A DNA stretch of 64,000 nt from Burkholderiaceae bacterium (GTDB taxonomy: Bacteria; Pseudomonadota; Gammaproteobacteria; Burkholderiales; Burkholderiaceae_E): the NCBI GenBank assembly GCA_024637155.1, contig JAGXFR010000026.1, positions 1-64,000 on the forward strand. Direction: 5' to 3'. Made by a program: the position numbers and the translations under genes. This document shows positions 17,983-27,120 of this stretch, one piece after another. A model generated the notes under the pieces. That model had not been told where the DNA came from, searched no databases, and was given only the letters and a program-made list of their open reading frames with translations. Position 1 is the first letter of the stretch; the number at the start of each line of letters is the position of its first letter.

Positions 17983-18939
17983 ATGATGCAACCCAACGAG
18001 TGGCTGGTCGTCGTCAACCCGGTTTCGGGCCGCGGGCAGGCGCTGCGCCGGCAACCCGAGATCGGGCGACTGCTCGACGCGCAGGGGATGCGCCACCGCT
18101 TCGCGGTGAGCCTGTTCCACGAACACGCAATCGACCTGGTCGCCGACGCCGTGCGCACCGGCTGTCGCCGCGTGCTGGTCGCCGGGGGCGACGGCAGTCT
18201 GAACGAGGCGCTCAACGGCATCCTGCGCCAGCAGGAGGTTCCCGCCGACCAGGTGCTGCTGGCGACGCTCCCGGTGGGCACCGGCAACGACTGGGCACGC
18301 AGCCACGGGGTGCCGCGCGACTGGCCGGCAGCCGTCGCGCTGGCCGCCCGCGGCAACAGCGCGCTGCACGACGTGGGCGTCGCCGATTTCGACGACGGCA
18401 CCTCCCGCTGGTTTCTCAACGTTGCCGGGCTGGGCTTCGACGCGGCGGTCGTCGAGCGCAAGATGGCGCGTGGTTTCGGCCCGCTCGCCTATGTGCTCGG
18501 GCTGCTCGGCGCACTCTGGTCCTACCGTCCGGTCCCCGTGCGGATTTCGCACGACGGCGCCGCGCCACGCGACGCGCGCATTCTCGTGCTCTTCGCGGCG
18601 CTGGGGCGCCACTGCGGCGGCGGCATGCTGATCGCGCCGCAGGCAGTTGCCGATGACGGGAACTTCGACTCGGTGCTGGTGCACGCGATGTCCCGCCTCG
18701 AGGTGCTGGTGAACCTCAGGAAGCTCTTCGACGGCACCCTCCCCGAACACCCCAAGGTGGACACCGCGCCCTGCGTCACGCTGCGCATCGAGGCATCCGC
18801 GATGCTCGGCGTCGAGGCCGACGGCGAACTGGTGGGACACACACCGGTCACCTTCCGCGTCGTGCCGCGCGCGGTGCGCGTCGTGATCCCGGCGCCGAGC
18901 GCGCCCTCCGGCGCGGAGCCGGACGCGCCTGCGGCATAA
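17983..18939 (+). CDS. Diacylglycerol/lipid kinase family protein
   Basis: 318-residue soluble kinase of the DagK_cat/YegS/LCB5 family, which phosphorylates diacylglycerol or related lipids. N-terminal VVVNPVSGRGQAL, nucleotide site GGDGSLNEALNG near 67-78, TLPVGTGNDWAR near 97-108 and a C-terminal DGNFD/ADGEL region are in the standard order. Two adjacent ATGs (17983, 17986) are equivalent; neither has a strong binding site. The C-terminal 15 residues are Ala/Pro-rich. It is followed by an M20 hydrolase gene after 50 bases that include a run of nine C. Confidence 0.88.
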   Translation: MMQPNEWLVVVNPVSGRGQALRRQPEIGRLLDAQGMRHRFAVSLFHEHAIDLVADAVRTGCRRVLVAGGDGSLNEALNGILRQQEVPADQVLLATLPVGTGNDWARSHGVPRDWPAAVALAARGNSALHDVGVADFDDGTSRWFLNVAGLGFDAAVVERKMARGFGPLAYVLGLLGALWSYRPVPVRISHDGAAPRDARILVLFAALGRHCGGGMLIAPQAVADDGNFDSVLVHAMSRLEVLVNLRKLFDGTLPEHPKVDTAPCVTLRIEASAMLGVEADGELVGHTPVTFRVVPRAVRVVIPAPSAPSGAEPDAPAA

Positions 18940-18989
18940 TTCCAGCGAATCCTCACCCCCCCCCTCAAAAGAAACTGGAGCGGCAAAAA

Positions 18990-20162
18990 GTGAAACTCCC
19001 GGAACCGATCGTTCGCATGCACGATGAGCTCACCGCCTGGCGTCGCGACTTCCACGCGCACCCGGAACTGGGCTTCGAGGAGACCCGCACGTCGGATCTG
19101 GTCGCCGAGCGCCTGGCCGCTTTCGGCGGCATCGAGGTGCATCGCGGACTGGGCAAGACCGGCGTGATCGGCACCCTGCGCGTGGGCTCGGGCAGCGGCA
19201 CGGTCGGCCTGCGCGCGGACATGGACGCGCTGCCGATCGCCGAGGAGAACGAGTTCGGGCATCGCTCGGCGTCCGCCGGCAAGATGCACGCCTGCGGGCA
19301 CGACGGACACACGACGATGCTGCTCGGCGCGGCCCGGCACCTTGCCCAGACGCGTTCCTTCGACGGGACGGTGCACTTCATCTTTCAGCCCGCCGAGGAA
19401 GGCCGCGGCGGGGCCGGCGCGATGCTCGCCGACGGCTTGTTCGAGAAATTTCCCTGCGACGCGGTGTTCGGCATGCACAACATGCCCACGCTCGAGGCCA
19501 ACCGCTTCGCGGTGCGCGCCGGACCGATGATGGCGGGTGGCGCATTCTTCGACATCCGCATCACCGGCAAGGGCGCGCATGCCGCGCGCCCGGAGGCCGG
19601 CATCGACCCGGTGATGGTCGCTTCCCACATTTCGATCGCCCTGCAGACCATCGTCGCGCGCAACACGCCGCCGATCGAGAGCGTGGTCGTGTCGGTGACG
19701 AAGATTGCCGGCGGTGACGCCTACAACGTGATCCCGCAAAGTGCGCTGCTCGCGGGTACGGTGCGCGCTTTCTCGAACGAGATGATGGCGCTTGCCGAGG
19801 CCTCGATGCGCCGCATCGTCGCCGGCGTCGCCGACGCCTTCGGCGCGCAGGCCGAGGTGGACTTCCGCGTGCTCTTTCCGCCGACCGTCAATGATCCGGC
19901 CCAGGCCGACTTTGCCGCACAGGTGTGCACCGAGTTGGTCGGGGCGGACAAGGTCGATCGCAATCCGCCGCTGATCATGGGCTCGGAGGATTTCTCCCTG
20001 ATGCTCCAGCGCGTCCCGGGCTGCTTCGTGAATCTGGGCAACCAGCGCGGCGACGGGGAGTTCGAGCTGCACCACCCGCGCTACGACTTCAACGACGAAA
20101 TCCTGCCGATGGGCGTCGCCTTCTTCACCCGACTCGTGGAAACGCGCCTCAGCAGGGCGTGA
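18990..20162 (+). CDS. M20 family amidohydrolase (hippurate/N-acyl-amino-acid hydrolase type)
   Basis: Zinc-dependent amidohydrolase of 390 residues. Metal-site segments: MHACGHDGHT near 94-103, QPAEEGRGG near 134-142, FGMHNMP near 160 and a C-terminal MGSEDFS. The dimerisation domain is in the middle (ITGKGAHAARPEAG). Such enzymes cleave N-acyl amino acids (hippurate, N-acetyl-amino acids, IAA conjugates). The start is GTG 18990 with GGAG nine bases upstream. Its last 14 bases overlap the 3' end of the converging DUF1850 gene. Confidence 0.9.
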   Translation: MKLPEPIVRMHDELTAWRRDFHAHPELGFEETRTSDLVAERLAAFGGIEVHRGLGKTGVIGTLRVGSGSGTVGLRADMDALPIAEENEFGHRSASAGKMHACGHDGHTTMLLGAARHLAQTRSFDGTVHFIFQPAEEGRGGAGAMLADGLFEKFPCDAVFGMHNMPTLEANRFAVRAGPMMAGGAFFDIRITGKGAHAARPEAGIDPVMVASHISIALQTIVARNTPPIESVVVSVTKIAGGDAYNVIPQSALLAGTVRAFSNEMMALAEASMRRIVAGVADAFGAQAEVDFRVLFPPTVNDPAQADFAAQVCTELVGADKVDRNPPLIMGSEDFSLMLQRVPGCFVNLGNQRGDGEFELHHPRYDFNDEILPMGVAFFTRLVETRLSRA

Positions 20163-20520
20163 CGCGGATGAACTGAATCTCGTCCGCGGCGCCGAGCCAG
20201 TGCGCGAGCGGCCGGCAACGGCCGTCGACGCACCACTCGTAGTCGCGGGCGAAGGGCGAACGGGTCAGCGAGAGCGAGGCAAGGCGCATTCTCCGGTCGC
20301 TCTGCCAGGCACCATCCTGCCAGCGCCCGCCCGCGTCGGGTTCCATCCCCGCGCCGGATCCGCGCACGCGGCTGCCCACGAGCACGATGGCCGCCGCCTG
20401 CACCTCGTAGTCCTCCTCCCAGAGGATGTGCTCCACGGAATGCATCCAGCGCAAGGTGAACGCCTCACCGGGAATCCTGGCGAGGACGACGGTCCCCGCC
20501 AGAATGCAGGCAGCGATCAT
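20149..20520 (-). CDS. DUF1850 protein, TRAP transporter partner
   Basis: 123-residue protein with a short hydrophobic N-terminus (MIAACILAGTVVLARI) and the DUF1850 core FTLRWMHSVEHILWEEDYEV with a C-terminal LAHWLGAADEIQF. Genes of this family occur next to fused TRAP permeases of the TAXI type and are thought to assist them. It starts within the TRAP permease stop (ATGA at 20517-20520), so coupled translation is likely. The N-terminal segment may be a signal anchor. Its end overlaps the M20 gene by 14 bases, leaving no room for a separate terminator. Confidence 0.85.
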   Translation of the reverse strand: MIAACILAGTVVLARIPGEAFTLRWMHSVEHILWEEDYEVQAAAIVLVGSRVRGSGAGMEPDAGGRWQDGAWQSDRRMRLASLSLTRSPFARDYEWCVDGRCRPLAHWLGAADEIQFIRVTPC

Positions 20521-22565
20521 GCCTGCGGCGCGACCGCCTTGCCCCGGTGGCGCCACCAGTGTTGCGCGACGAAGAGCGCGGTCAGCGCGAAGCCGATCTC
20601 GTCGGTGGCCGGCAGCGCGACCACCAGCGAGAAGGCTGCGGCCATCGCGAGGATGCGTTCCCACCACGCCAGCCGCTGCTGGAAGTGGCCGATGCTCGCC
20701 GCGCCCCACAGCCCGATCGAGATCAGCGCCTTGAGCACGATGTAGACCACCGCCGCGACGCCGGCATCGCCCTGGAGCATCAGCGCCGGGGCGTAGACCG
20801 CCATGAACGGAATGACGAACCCCGCGATCGCCAGCCGCATCGCCTGAATACCGATGCGCAAGCCCGACGCCTTGGCGATCGGCGAGGCCGCGAACGCCGC
20901 GAGCGCCACCGGCGGCGTCAGGTCGGCCATGATCCCGAAATAGAACACGAACATGTGCGAGACGATGAGCGGCACGCCGAGCGCGAGGAGCGCCGGCGCG
21001 GCGAGCGAACTGGTGATGATGTAGTTGGGAATCGTCGGGATGCCCATCCCGAGGATCAGGCAGACCAGCATCGTGAGCAGCAGGCTCAGGAACAGGCTCT
21101 GCTGCCCCAGCGCGATGACATAGCCGGCGAAGAGCGTCGCGATCCCGGTCAGCGTCACGACCCCGATGATCACGCCCACGAGTGCACAGGCAATGCCGAC
21201 CGGCAGCGCGTGGCGCGCGCCGTCCTGCAGCGCGGTCACCATCATGCCCAGCGTCGGACGCCGCCCGCCCAACGCGAGGGCGATGAGCACGAGCACGAAA
21301 GCCAGCACGAAGAACACGCCGACCCCGTACTTGAAAAAGGTTGAGCTCAGGAGCGCGAGCACCACCCAGAACGCGATGCGCAGGACGAGCGAGTTGGCGC
21401 CGCTCAGGATGGCAACCCCGAGAATCAGGAGCGACGTCAGCGCCAGGCCCACCATGCCCGAGAAGAGCGGCGTGTATCCGGAGAACAGCAGGTAGACCAG
21501 CGCGGCGAGCGGCAGGATCAGGTACCAGCGGTCGCGCACCGCCGTCCACGGGTTCGGGCACTCGTCCTTCGGGAGTCCGAGCAGGCCGCGCCGGCCGGCC
21601 TCCAGGTGCACCATCCAGAACACCGTGACGAAGTACAGGATCGCGGGAATCAACGCCGCCTTGACGATCTCGACATAAGGCACATCGATGGTCTCGGCCA
21701 TGATGAACGCGACCGCGCCCATCACCGGCGGCATGATCTGCCCGCCCATGCTCGAGGTGGCTTCGACGCCCCCGGCGAACTCGGCCCGGTAGCCGAAGCG
21801 CTTCATCAGCGGGATGGTGAACTGCCCCGTGGTGACCACGTTGGCGACGCCCGAGCCGTTGATCGTGCCCATCAGCCCCGAGGAGATCACCGAGACCTTC
21901 GCCGGACCGCCGCGCGTGTGCCCGACGGTGCCCATCGCGAAGTCAGTGAAGAGCTTGATCATCCCGGCCTGCTCGAGGAAGCTCCCAAAGAGGATGAACA
22001 GAAAGATGTAGCTGGACGACACGTAGGTCGGGATGCCGTAGATGCCCTCGGTGCCGAAGGCGAGCTGATCGACCACCTGCTCGAAGGCGTAGCCGCGATG
22101 CGCCCAGTCGCCCGGCAGGTACTGCCCGAAGAGCGCGTAGGCGATGAACATCGCGCAGATGAACGGCAGCGCGAAGCCCATCACGCGCCGTGCACCTTCG
22201 AAGACCAACACGATGATCGTCACGCCGACCACGATATCGAGGGTCGTCGGCGCGCCCGCACGCTGGATCAGGTCGCCCTCGAAAATCCAGTGATAGAAGG
22301 CCAGTACGAAGCCGAGGATGCCGAGCGCCCAGGAGCCCACGCGCAGCGGCGCGCTGGTGGTGCGTGTCGAGCAGAAGATCAGCAGCAGCAGGAAGCCGAC
22401 GTGCACCGCGCGCACGATGCTGCTCGAGATCGGGCTGAACGCCGCGGTGATGATCTGAAAAGTCGAGAAGGCGATCGCCGCGCCGAGGATGAAGCGACTC
22501 GTTCCCAGCGGCGAATCAAACATCTCGGGCTCGGCGGCGGGTGCGGCGGGGGCGCCTGGCTGCAT
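20517..22565 (-). CDS. TRAP transporter fused permease (4TM + 12TM)
   Basis: Inner-membrane permease of the TAXI-type TRAP system, 682 residues, in which the small (DctQ) and large (DctM) subunits are one chain. An N-terminal block of membrane segments to about residue 150 precedes the large subunit, with the DctM-like signatures GSGVANVVTTGQFTIPLMKRFGY, GQIMPPVMGAVAFIMAE and LGMGIPTIPNYIITSSL. Uptake is driven by a sodium or proton gradient rather than ATP. The binding protein gene lies 80 bases upstream and DUF1850 overlaps downstream; the three form one operon. Substrate unknown; organic acids are usual. Confidence 0.94.
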   Translation of the reverse strand: MQPGAPAAPAAEPEMFDSPLGTSRFILGAAIAFSTFQIITAAFSPISSSIVRAVHVGFLLLLIFCSTRTTSAPLRVGSWALGILGFVLAFYHWIFEGDLIQRAGAPTTLDIVVGVTIIVLVFEGARRVMGFALPFICAMFIAYALFGQYLPGDWAHRGYAFEQVVDQLAFGTEGIYGIPTYVSSSYIFLFILFGSFLEQAGMIKLFTDFAMGTVGHTRGGPAKVSVISSGLMGTINGSGVANVVTTGQFTIPLMKRFGYRAEFAGGVEATSSMGGQIMPPVMGAVAFIMAETIDVPYVEIVKAALIPAILYFVTVFWMVHLEAGRRGLLGLPKDECPNPWTAVRDRWYLILPLAALVYLLFSGYTPLFSGMVGLALTSLLILGVAILSGANSLVLRIAFWVVLALLSSTFFKYGVGVFFVLAFVLVLIALALGGRRPTLGMMVTALQDGARHALPVGIACALVGVIIGVVTLTGIATLFAGYVIALGQQSLFLSLLLTMLVCLILGMGIPTIPNYIITSSLAAPALLALGVPLIVSHMFVFYFGIMADLTPPVALAAFAASPIAKASGLRIGIQAMRLAIAGFVIPFMAVYAPALMLQGDAGVAAVVYIVLKALISIGLWGAASIGHFQQRLAWWERILAMAAAFSLVVALPATDEIGFALTALFVAQHWWRHRGKAVAPQA

Positions 22566-22645
22566 GACCTACCTCTCGAAAGTGTGAAAAACCCGGCGGG
22601 GTCGAGCAAAGCTCGACGCCGACCGGGCCGGAGTCCGCGCGAGAA

Positions 22646-23599
22646 TTACTTGAGCGCGCCCACTTCCTTGTAGTACTTTTCCGCGCCCGGATGCAGCGGA
22701 ATCGACAGGCCGACCGGCGCCTTGGTCACGTTGATCATCTTCGCGGCGTTGTGCGCGGCGACCATCGCGTCGAGGTTGGTGAACAGCTGCTTGGTCATCG
22801 CGTAGGCGAGGTCATTCGAGACGCCCGTGTGCGTGACCAGGTAGTTGGAGATGGTCGCGGTCGGCACGTCGGCCGTCTGCCCGTCGTAGGTGCCGGCCGG
22901 AATGATGCCCGGCTGGTAGGCGGCATCGCCGACCTTGGCGACGACGTCGGCAGGCACGGACACCACGACGATCTTCACCGAGGTGGCCAGATCGCGGATC
23001 GAGGAAACCCCGAGTCCGGCCGACTGCAGCGTCGCGTCGAGCTGACGGTTCTTGATCAGTTCGACCGATTCGCCAAAGGGCAGGAACTCGACCTTGCTCA
23101 GGTCCTTGTAGCTCAGGCCGGCGGCCTTGAAGATCGCGCGGGCGTTGATCTCGGTGCCCGACTTGGGCGCACCCACCGACACGCGCTTGCCCTTGAGGTC
23201 AGCCAGCGTCTTGATGCCCGATTCGGCGTTCGCGACGATCTGGATGTAGTTCGGGTAGATGGCGGCGATCGAGCGCAGCTTCTTCATCGGCGCGGGAAAG
23301 CCCATCTCCGCATCGCCCGTGTAGGCGCCACTCACTGCGTCAGCCAGCGCAAACGCGATCTCGCCGCGTCCCGCTTCGAGCAGGTTCATGTTTTCGGCCG
23401 AGGCCTTGGTCGACTGGACCGTCGCCTTGGCGTTGGGGATGGCCCGGTTGTAGATCGTCGAGAGCGCGGTGCCGAGCGGGAAGTACACGCCGCTGGTGCC
23501 CCCGGTGAGGACGTTGATGAACTGCTGCTGCGCGTGCGCGGCTGACAGCCCGAGCATGCTGAACGCGGCAAGCGCGATGGTGCCGATCAATCTCTTCAT
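22646..23599 (-). CDS. TAXI family TRAP transporter substrate-binding protein
   Basis: Periplasmic receptor of 317 residues for the adjacent fused TRAP permease. Signal peptide MKRLIGTIALAAFSMLGLSAAHAQ, then the TAXI hallmark FINVLTGGTSGVYFPLGTALSTIYN and a second block ALADAVSGAYTGD. Start ATG 23599 has GGAG nine bases upstream and gives an ideal signal peptide; the frame runs 29 codons further up without support. The ligand cannot be inferred. Confidence 0.94.
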   Translation of the reverse strand: MKRLIGTIALAAFSMLGLSAAHAQQQFINVLTGGTSGVYFPLGTALSTIYNRAIPNAKATVQSTKASAENMNLLEAGRGEIAFALADAVSGAYTGDAEMGFPAPMKKLRSIAAIYPNYIQIVANAESGIKTLADLKGKRVSVGAPKSGTEINARAIFKAAGLSYKDLSKVEFLPFGESVELIKNRQLDATLQSAGLGVSSIRDLATSVKIVVVSVPADVVAKVGDAAYQPGIIPAGTYDGQTADVPTATISNYLVTHTGVSNDLAYAMTKQLFTNLDAMVAAHNAAKMINVTKAPVGLSIPLHPGAEKYYKEVGALK

Positions 23600-23727
23600 T
23601 TGATATCTCCAGGTTTTCTTGTAGGAATGCAACGGCCAGTATAGCGAAACGGCGGTGCGCCCGGCCAGCGCCGCGAGCGGACGCAAAAAAGGCGCGCCGC
23701 ACAGCGCGCCCCGGGCGGTCTTCGGCC

Positions 23728-23946
23728 TCAGTCGGCCAGGCCGAGCTCGCGCATCATGCGCCGGTCTTCGAGCTCAGCACGGGCTTCGTGCAGACGCTTG
23801 GCTTGCTCGGACGGGGCGATATTCCGGTAATCCTCGGGGGTGGACTCGACTCGACCCTTGCGCATCCGTTCCGCCTGCCGCTTGCTGACCACCGATTTCT
23901 GGTGGGTGGCACTCATTTCGGAACTGGGTTTTGGCGTGGATTTCAA
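23728..23946 (-). CDS. Small charged protein of unknown function (72 residues)
   Basis: A 72-residue, highly charged, probably helical protein (SKRQAERMRKG, EARAELEDRRMMRELGL). I do not recognise the family. The best start is a TTG at 23946, six bases after AGGGGAG; an internal ATG (23916) gives 62 residues but has no binding site. The 128-base gap to the TAXI gene start downstream of it and its own 5' region (23947-24120) show nothing distinctive. Confidence 0.6.
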   Translation of the reverse strand: MKSTPKPSSEMSATHQKSVVSKRQAERMRKGRVESTPEDYRNIAPSEQAKRLHEARAELEDRRMMRELGLAD

Positions 23947-24120
23947 TTCGAACTCCCCTGATTTTCCGTGAACCCACTCTTATATCAGATTTTTGCCTTG
24001 CGTGCCCCCATGAACGGGTGGTTTCTGCCCGTAACCCCTCGTAAGTGAGCGTAAGAGCCAGGGATACGGCAGGCGCGCCATGAGAGAATGGCACCAGGGC
24101 GTTTTCAACGGAGGAATGCC

Positions 24121-24582
24121 ATGAAATCGAATCGAGTCACCCTTGCGGCGCTCGCCGCGATCGCGGCACTCGCGGCCGGATGCGCCGGCCCGGCCGCCAC
24201 CAGCGGCGTCTATCGCGCCGGCCAGACCGGCACCGAGCAGATCGTGCGCATGGCTGTCGTCGAGAGCGTGCGCGAGGTCGTCATCAACCGCGGCGAGTCC
24301 GGCGTGGGCACCGGTGCCGGTGCCGTCATCGGCGGCGTCGCCGGCAGCAATATCGGCGGCGGACGCGGCTCCGTGGTCGGAACCGTGCTTGGCGCCGTCG
24401 CCGGCGGCGTAATCGGGCAAACGCTCGAGCGACAGACCAACACCGTGCGCGGACTCGAAATCACGGTGCGGCTCGAGAACCGCCAGCTGCGCGCCATCAC
24501 GCAGGAGGCCGACGAGAGCTTCCAGCCGGGCGACCGGGTTCGGCTGGTGAGCAGTTCCCGCGGCACCCGGGTCACCCGCTAG
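24121..24582 (+). CDS. Glycine-zipper 2TM lipoprotein (SlyB/Pcp-like)
   Basis: Outer-membrane lipoprotein of 153 residues. Signal peptide ends LAAGC (lipidated Cys about 21). A glycine-zipper block (GTGAGAVIGGVAGSNIGGGRGS then VLGAVAGGVIGQ), about residues 62-100, can form a helical membrane hairpin, followed by a small beta domain ending RVRLVSSSRGTRVTR. SlyB-type proteins help envelope integrity under stress. Start ATG 24121 has GGAGG upstream. The flavoenzyme gene begins 12 bases later, so both may share a transcript without obvious functional link. Confidence 0.88.
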   Translation: MKSNRVTLAALAAIAALAAGCAGPAATSGVYRAGQTGTEQIVRMAVVESVREVVINRGESGVGTGAGAVIGGVAGSNIGGGRGSVVGTVLGAVAGGVIGQTLERQTNTVRGLEITVRLENRQLRAITQEADESFQPGDRVRLVSSSRGTRVTR

Positions 24583-24594
24583 GAATTGCCCGGC

Positions 24595-25740
24595 GTGGGA
24601 GACATCGTCGAGGCCGACTTCATCGTCATCGGCGCCGGGATCGCCGGCGCCTCGATCGCCTGCTTCCTCGCGCCGCACGCTCGCACGGTGGTGCTCGAGC
24701 GCGAGTCGCACCCCGGCTATCACACGACCGGGCGCTCCGCCGCCTTCTACCTGACCAGCTACGGGACCCCGCAGATCCGCCGGCTGACGATCGCCAGCCG
24801 GGCCTTTTTCAACGTGCCACCCGCTGGCTTCGTCGCGCATCCGGTCATCGGGCCGCGCGTTGGGATGATGCTTGCCCGGACCGGCCAGGAAGAGCAGCTC
24901 GACGAAGCGGAAGCCCTGATCCGCTCCGTCTTTCCGGCCGCCCCGCGGCTCGACGCCGACGCCACCTGCGCGCTCGTTCCGGTCCTGCGCCGTGAGGGCA
25001 TTCTGGGTTCCGTGACCCAGCCCGACGGCGGCGACATCGACGTGCACACCCTGCACCAGGGCTTCCTGCGCAGCCTGCGACGCGATGGCGGAACGATCGT
25101 CTGCGACGCCGAGGTGAGCGCGCTCGAGCGCGACGGCGCCGGCTGGCGCGTGCATACGGGCACCGGCGCCGGCGCGGGGGAATTTCGCGCCCCGGTGGTC
25201 ATCAACGCAGCGGGCGCGTGGTGCGACGTGGTCGGGCGACTCGCCGGCGCGCGCGCGCTCGGACTGCAGCCGATGCGCCGCTCCGCCTTCCTGTTCAAGC
25301 CGCCCGAAGGAATCGAGGTCGGCGCCTGGCCGCTGGTGATCGCGACCGACCACAGCTGCTACTTCAAACCTGACGCGGGCCTGGTGCTCGCGAGCCCGGC
25401 CAATGCCGACCCGGTCGAGCCGCACGACGTCCAGCCCGAGGAAACGGACATCGCGCTGGGCATCGCACGGATTGAGGGACTCACCACGATGTCGATTCGG
25501 CGGCCGACGCGCACCTGGGCGGGGCTGCGGTCCTTCGTCCCGGATGGCGACCTGGTGGGCGGGTTCGATCCGGATCTGCCGGGGTTCTTCTGGCTGGCCG
25601 GCCAGGGTGGCTATGGGGTCCAGACGTCCCCGGCCGCCGGCGCAGCGTGCGCGGCGATCGCCCGCGGCGTGCCCCTGCCCGCCCATCTCGCCGACTGCGG
25701 CGTCACCATCGAATCGCTCTCGCCGGCGCGGCTGCGCTAG
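24595..25740 (+). CDS. FAD-dependent D-amino-acid dehydrogenase, DauA (D-arginine dehydrogenase)-like
   Basis: Flavoprotein of about 381 residues, DAO fold, with the FAD motif GAGIAG at 13-18. Along its length it tracks Pseudomonas D-arginine dehydrogenase as I remember it: PGYHTTGRSAA, SRAFFNVPPAGF, DIDVHTLHQG, VINAAGAWCD, RRSAF, SPANADPVEPHDVQPE, IRRPTRTWAGLRSF. The active-site His of that enzyme (its residue 48) is Phe here (about 51), while the nearby Tyr is kept, so substrate range may differ. It would oxidise a D-amino acid to a 2-oxo acid and pass electrons to the respiratory chain. Start: GTG 24595 with AGGA upstream; a TTG at 24586 lacks spacing. Confidence 0.83.
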   Translation: MGDIVEADFIVIGAGIAGASIACFLAPHARTVVLERESHPGYHTTGRSAAFYLTSYGTPQIRRLTIASRAFFNVPPAGFVAHPVIGPRVGMMLARTGQEEQLDEAEALIRSVFPAAPRLDADATCALVPVLRREGILGSVTQPDGGDIDVHTLHQGFLRSLRRDGGTIVCDAEVSALERDGAGWRVHTGTGAGAGEFRAPVVINAAGAWCDVVGRLAGARALGLQPMRRSAFLFKPPEGIEVGAWPLVIATDHSCYFKPDAGLVLASPANADPVEPHDVQPEETDIALGIARIEGLTTMSIRRPTRTWAGLRSFVPDGDLVGGFDPDLPGFFWLAGQGGYGVQTSPAAGAACAAIARGVPLPAHLADCGVTIESLSPARLR

Positions 25741-25833
25741 GGCTGACCGGCGGCGGCGCGCCGCGCCAAGCCATGCCGTACGCGAGTTACGCAAGTCGAA
25801 TCTGCGGCGCCGAAGGCGACGAACCCGTCGCGG

Positions 25834-27042
25834 CTAGTGGAAGTGGGTCGACTCCGGCTCGACGTCGCCCGGCATCTCCGCGTGCACCACCTCGCCCTTG
25901 CCGTTGGGGTACAGCGGCGCGCCGCAATCCTCACAGTAATCCGGTTCGTTCATATCCGGCCAGAGCCGGATGTCCGAAACACCCACCTCGCGCAAGGTCT
26001 CGCGGATCGCCTCGATCGGCGCGACCTCGTCCGACTCGCTCTCGGACCCGAGCAGGGGCCAGACCATGCCCTGCACGATCTCCTCGCCTTCGTCGTCGAC
26101 CGACAGCCCGATGCGGTACTCGTCGACCCGATCCTCGCCGAACGCGGCCACCGTCGCGCGGATGTCGCTGGCGTCGATGTTGAGCGCGTGGGTCAGGAAA
26201 TGAACCGCGGCACGGATCGCGTAGGGGCGCACGCGCCGATCGGCCTCGCGCATGTTGATGTGATACGCGTCCGGCAGCAGGCACTCGAATCCGCAGCCCT
26301 GAAGCAGCGGCTCGAGCGTCGGCCGACCCTGCGCGATCCACTGCTCGAGGCACTGGACACGGGTGGCATGGTCTTTCGCTTCGAGGTCCTGCCAGCGAAA
26401 CACCGGGCTTCCGACGGGAACCGCCACGGCACCGACCAGAAAGCGCGCGTCGGCGAGCATGTCAGCCGTCTCGGGAAAGGACTTCGCGTCGATCCGCACC
26501 GCGCTCCCTGCGATAGCCGCCAGGCCCAGCCGCTTGCCCAGCCGGCGCAGTTCGCAGAAATCGCGCGGCAGCTGATCCACGCTGTAGAGCGCCGGAACGA
26601 TCGCGACCCGGGCCCCGGCTGCCAGCGCGTGCGCCTGCAGATGGGTGCTGAGCGTGCGCACGTCGGCCGCGGGAATCGGCCCGCTGGGAATTCGGAAACG
26701 CGTCCAGGCGATGACCGGCGCGGCCACCAGCAACACCTGCCAGGCCGCCCCCTGCACGGTGAGCGTAAGCGATTCCGCCGATTCCTCCACGGCCTCGATC
26801 AGCGCCCCGTAGGCCTCGCCGTCCGCCTTGGTCAGTCGCTCGAGCGCGTCGTAGACCGCCTGCGGGTGCCCCCCGTCGAGCAGGCGCTCGACGCGGGTCG
26901 TGATGGCCTCTTCCCAGTAGCGGTCTTCGACGCGACTGCCGGAATTGGCGAGGCCCAGCGCCGCGGCGACCAGTCGCTCGGCGTCCGGAGAGAGGTGCGG
27001 CTTGCGCTCGCCGCGGGTGCGGGGGAGACGGGATTCCTTCAT
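25834..27042 (-). CDS. DUF2863 family protein
   Basis: Cytoplasmic protein of 402 residues belonging, as far as I can recognise, to DUF2863, a family largely restricted to Burkholderiales. No enzymatic motif is visible. The C-terminus carries a CEDCGAPLYPNGKGE segment, a CxxC that looks like half a zinc ribbon, and the N-terminus is basic (RGERKPHLSPDAERLVAAAL). The gene stands alone, converging with the flavoenzyme gene on one side and 78 bases before the dnaQ end on the other. Function unknown. Confidence 0.8.
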   Translation of the reverse strand: MKESRLPRTRGERKPHLSPDAERLVAAALGLANSGSRVEDRYWEEAITTRVERLLDGGHPQAVYDALERLTKADGEAYGALIEAVEESAESLTLTVQGAAWQVLLVAAPVIAWTRFRIPSGPIPAADVRTLSTHLQAHALAAGARVAIVPALYSVDQLPRDFCELRRLGKRLGLAAIAGSAVRIDAKSFPETADMLADARFLVGAVAVPVGSPVFRWQDLEAKDHATRVQCLEQWIAQGRPTLEPLLQGCGFECLLPDAYHINMREADRRVRPYAIRAAVHFLTHALNIDASDIRATVAAFGEDRVDEYRIGLSVDDEGEEIVQGMVWPLLGSESESDEVAPIEAIRETLREVGVSDIRLWPDMNEPDYCEDCGAPLYPNGKGEVVHAEMPGDVEPESTHFH

Positions 27043-27120
27043 GTCAGATCCGTTGGATAACCCGTCATTCTAGCGAATCCGGGGACTTGACCTCCGAACC
27101 GGGCGCCGCCGAGGCTCGGG

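Noticed and set aside
18956-18964. Run of nine C before the M20 hydrolase gene as a possible phase-variation tract
   Set aside because: It lies outside the coding region and about 26 bases upstream of the start; runs of C are not rare in this base composition and no on/off logic is visible.
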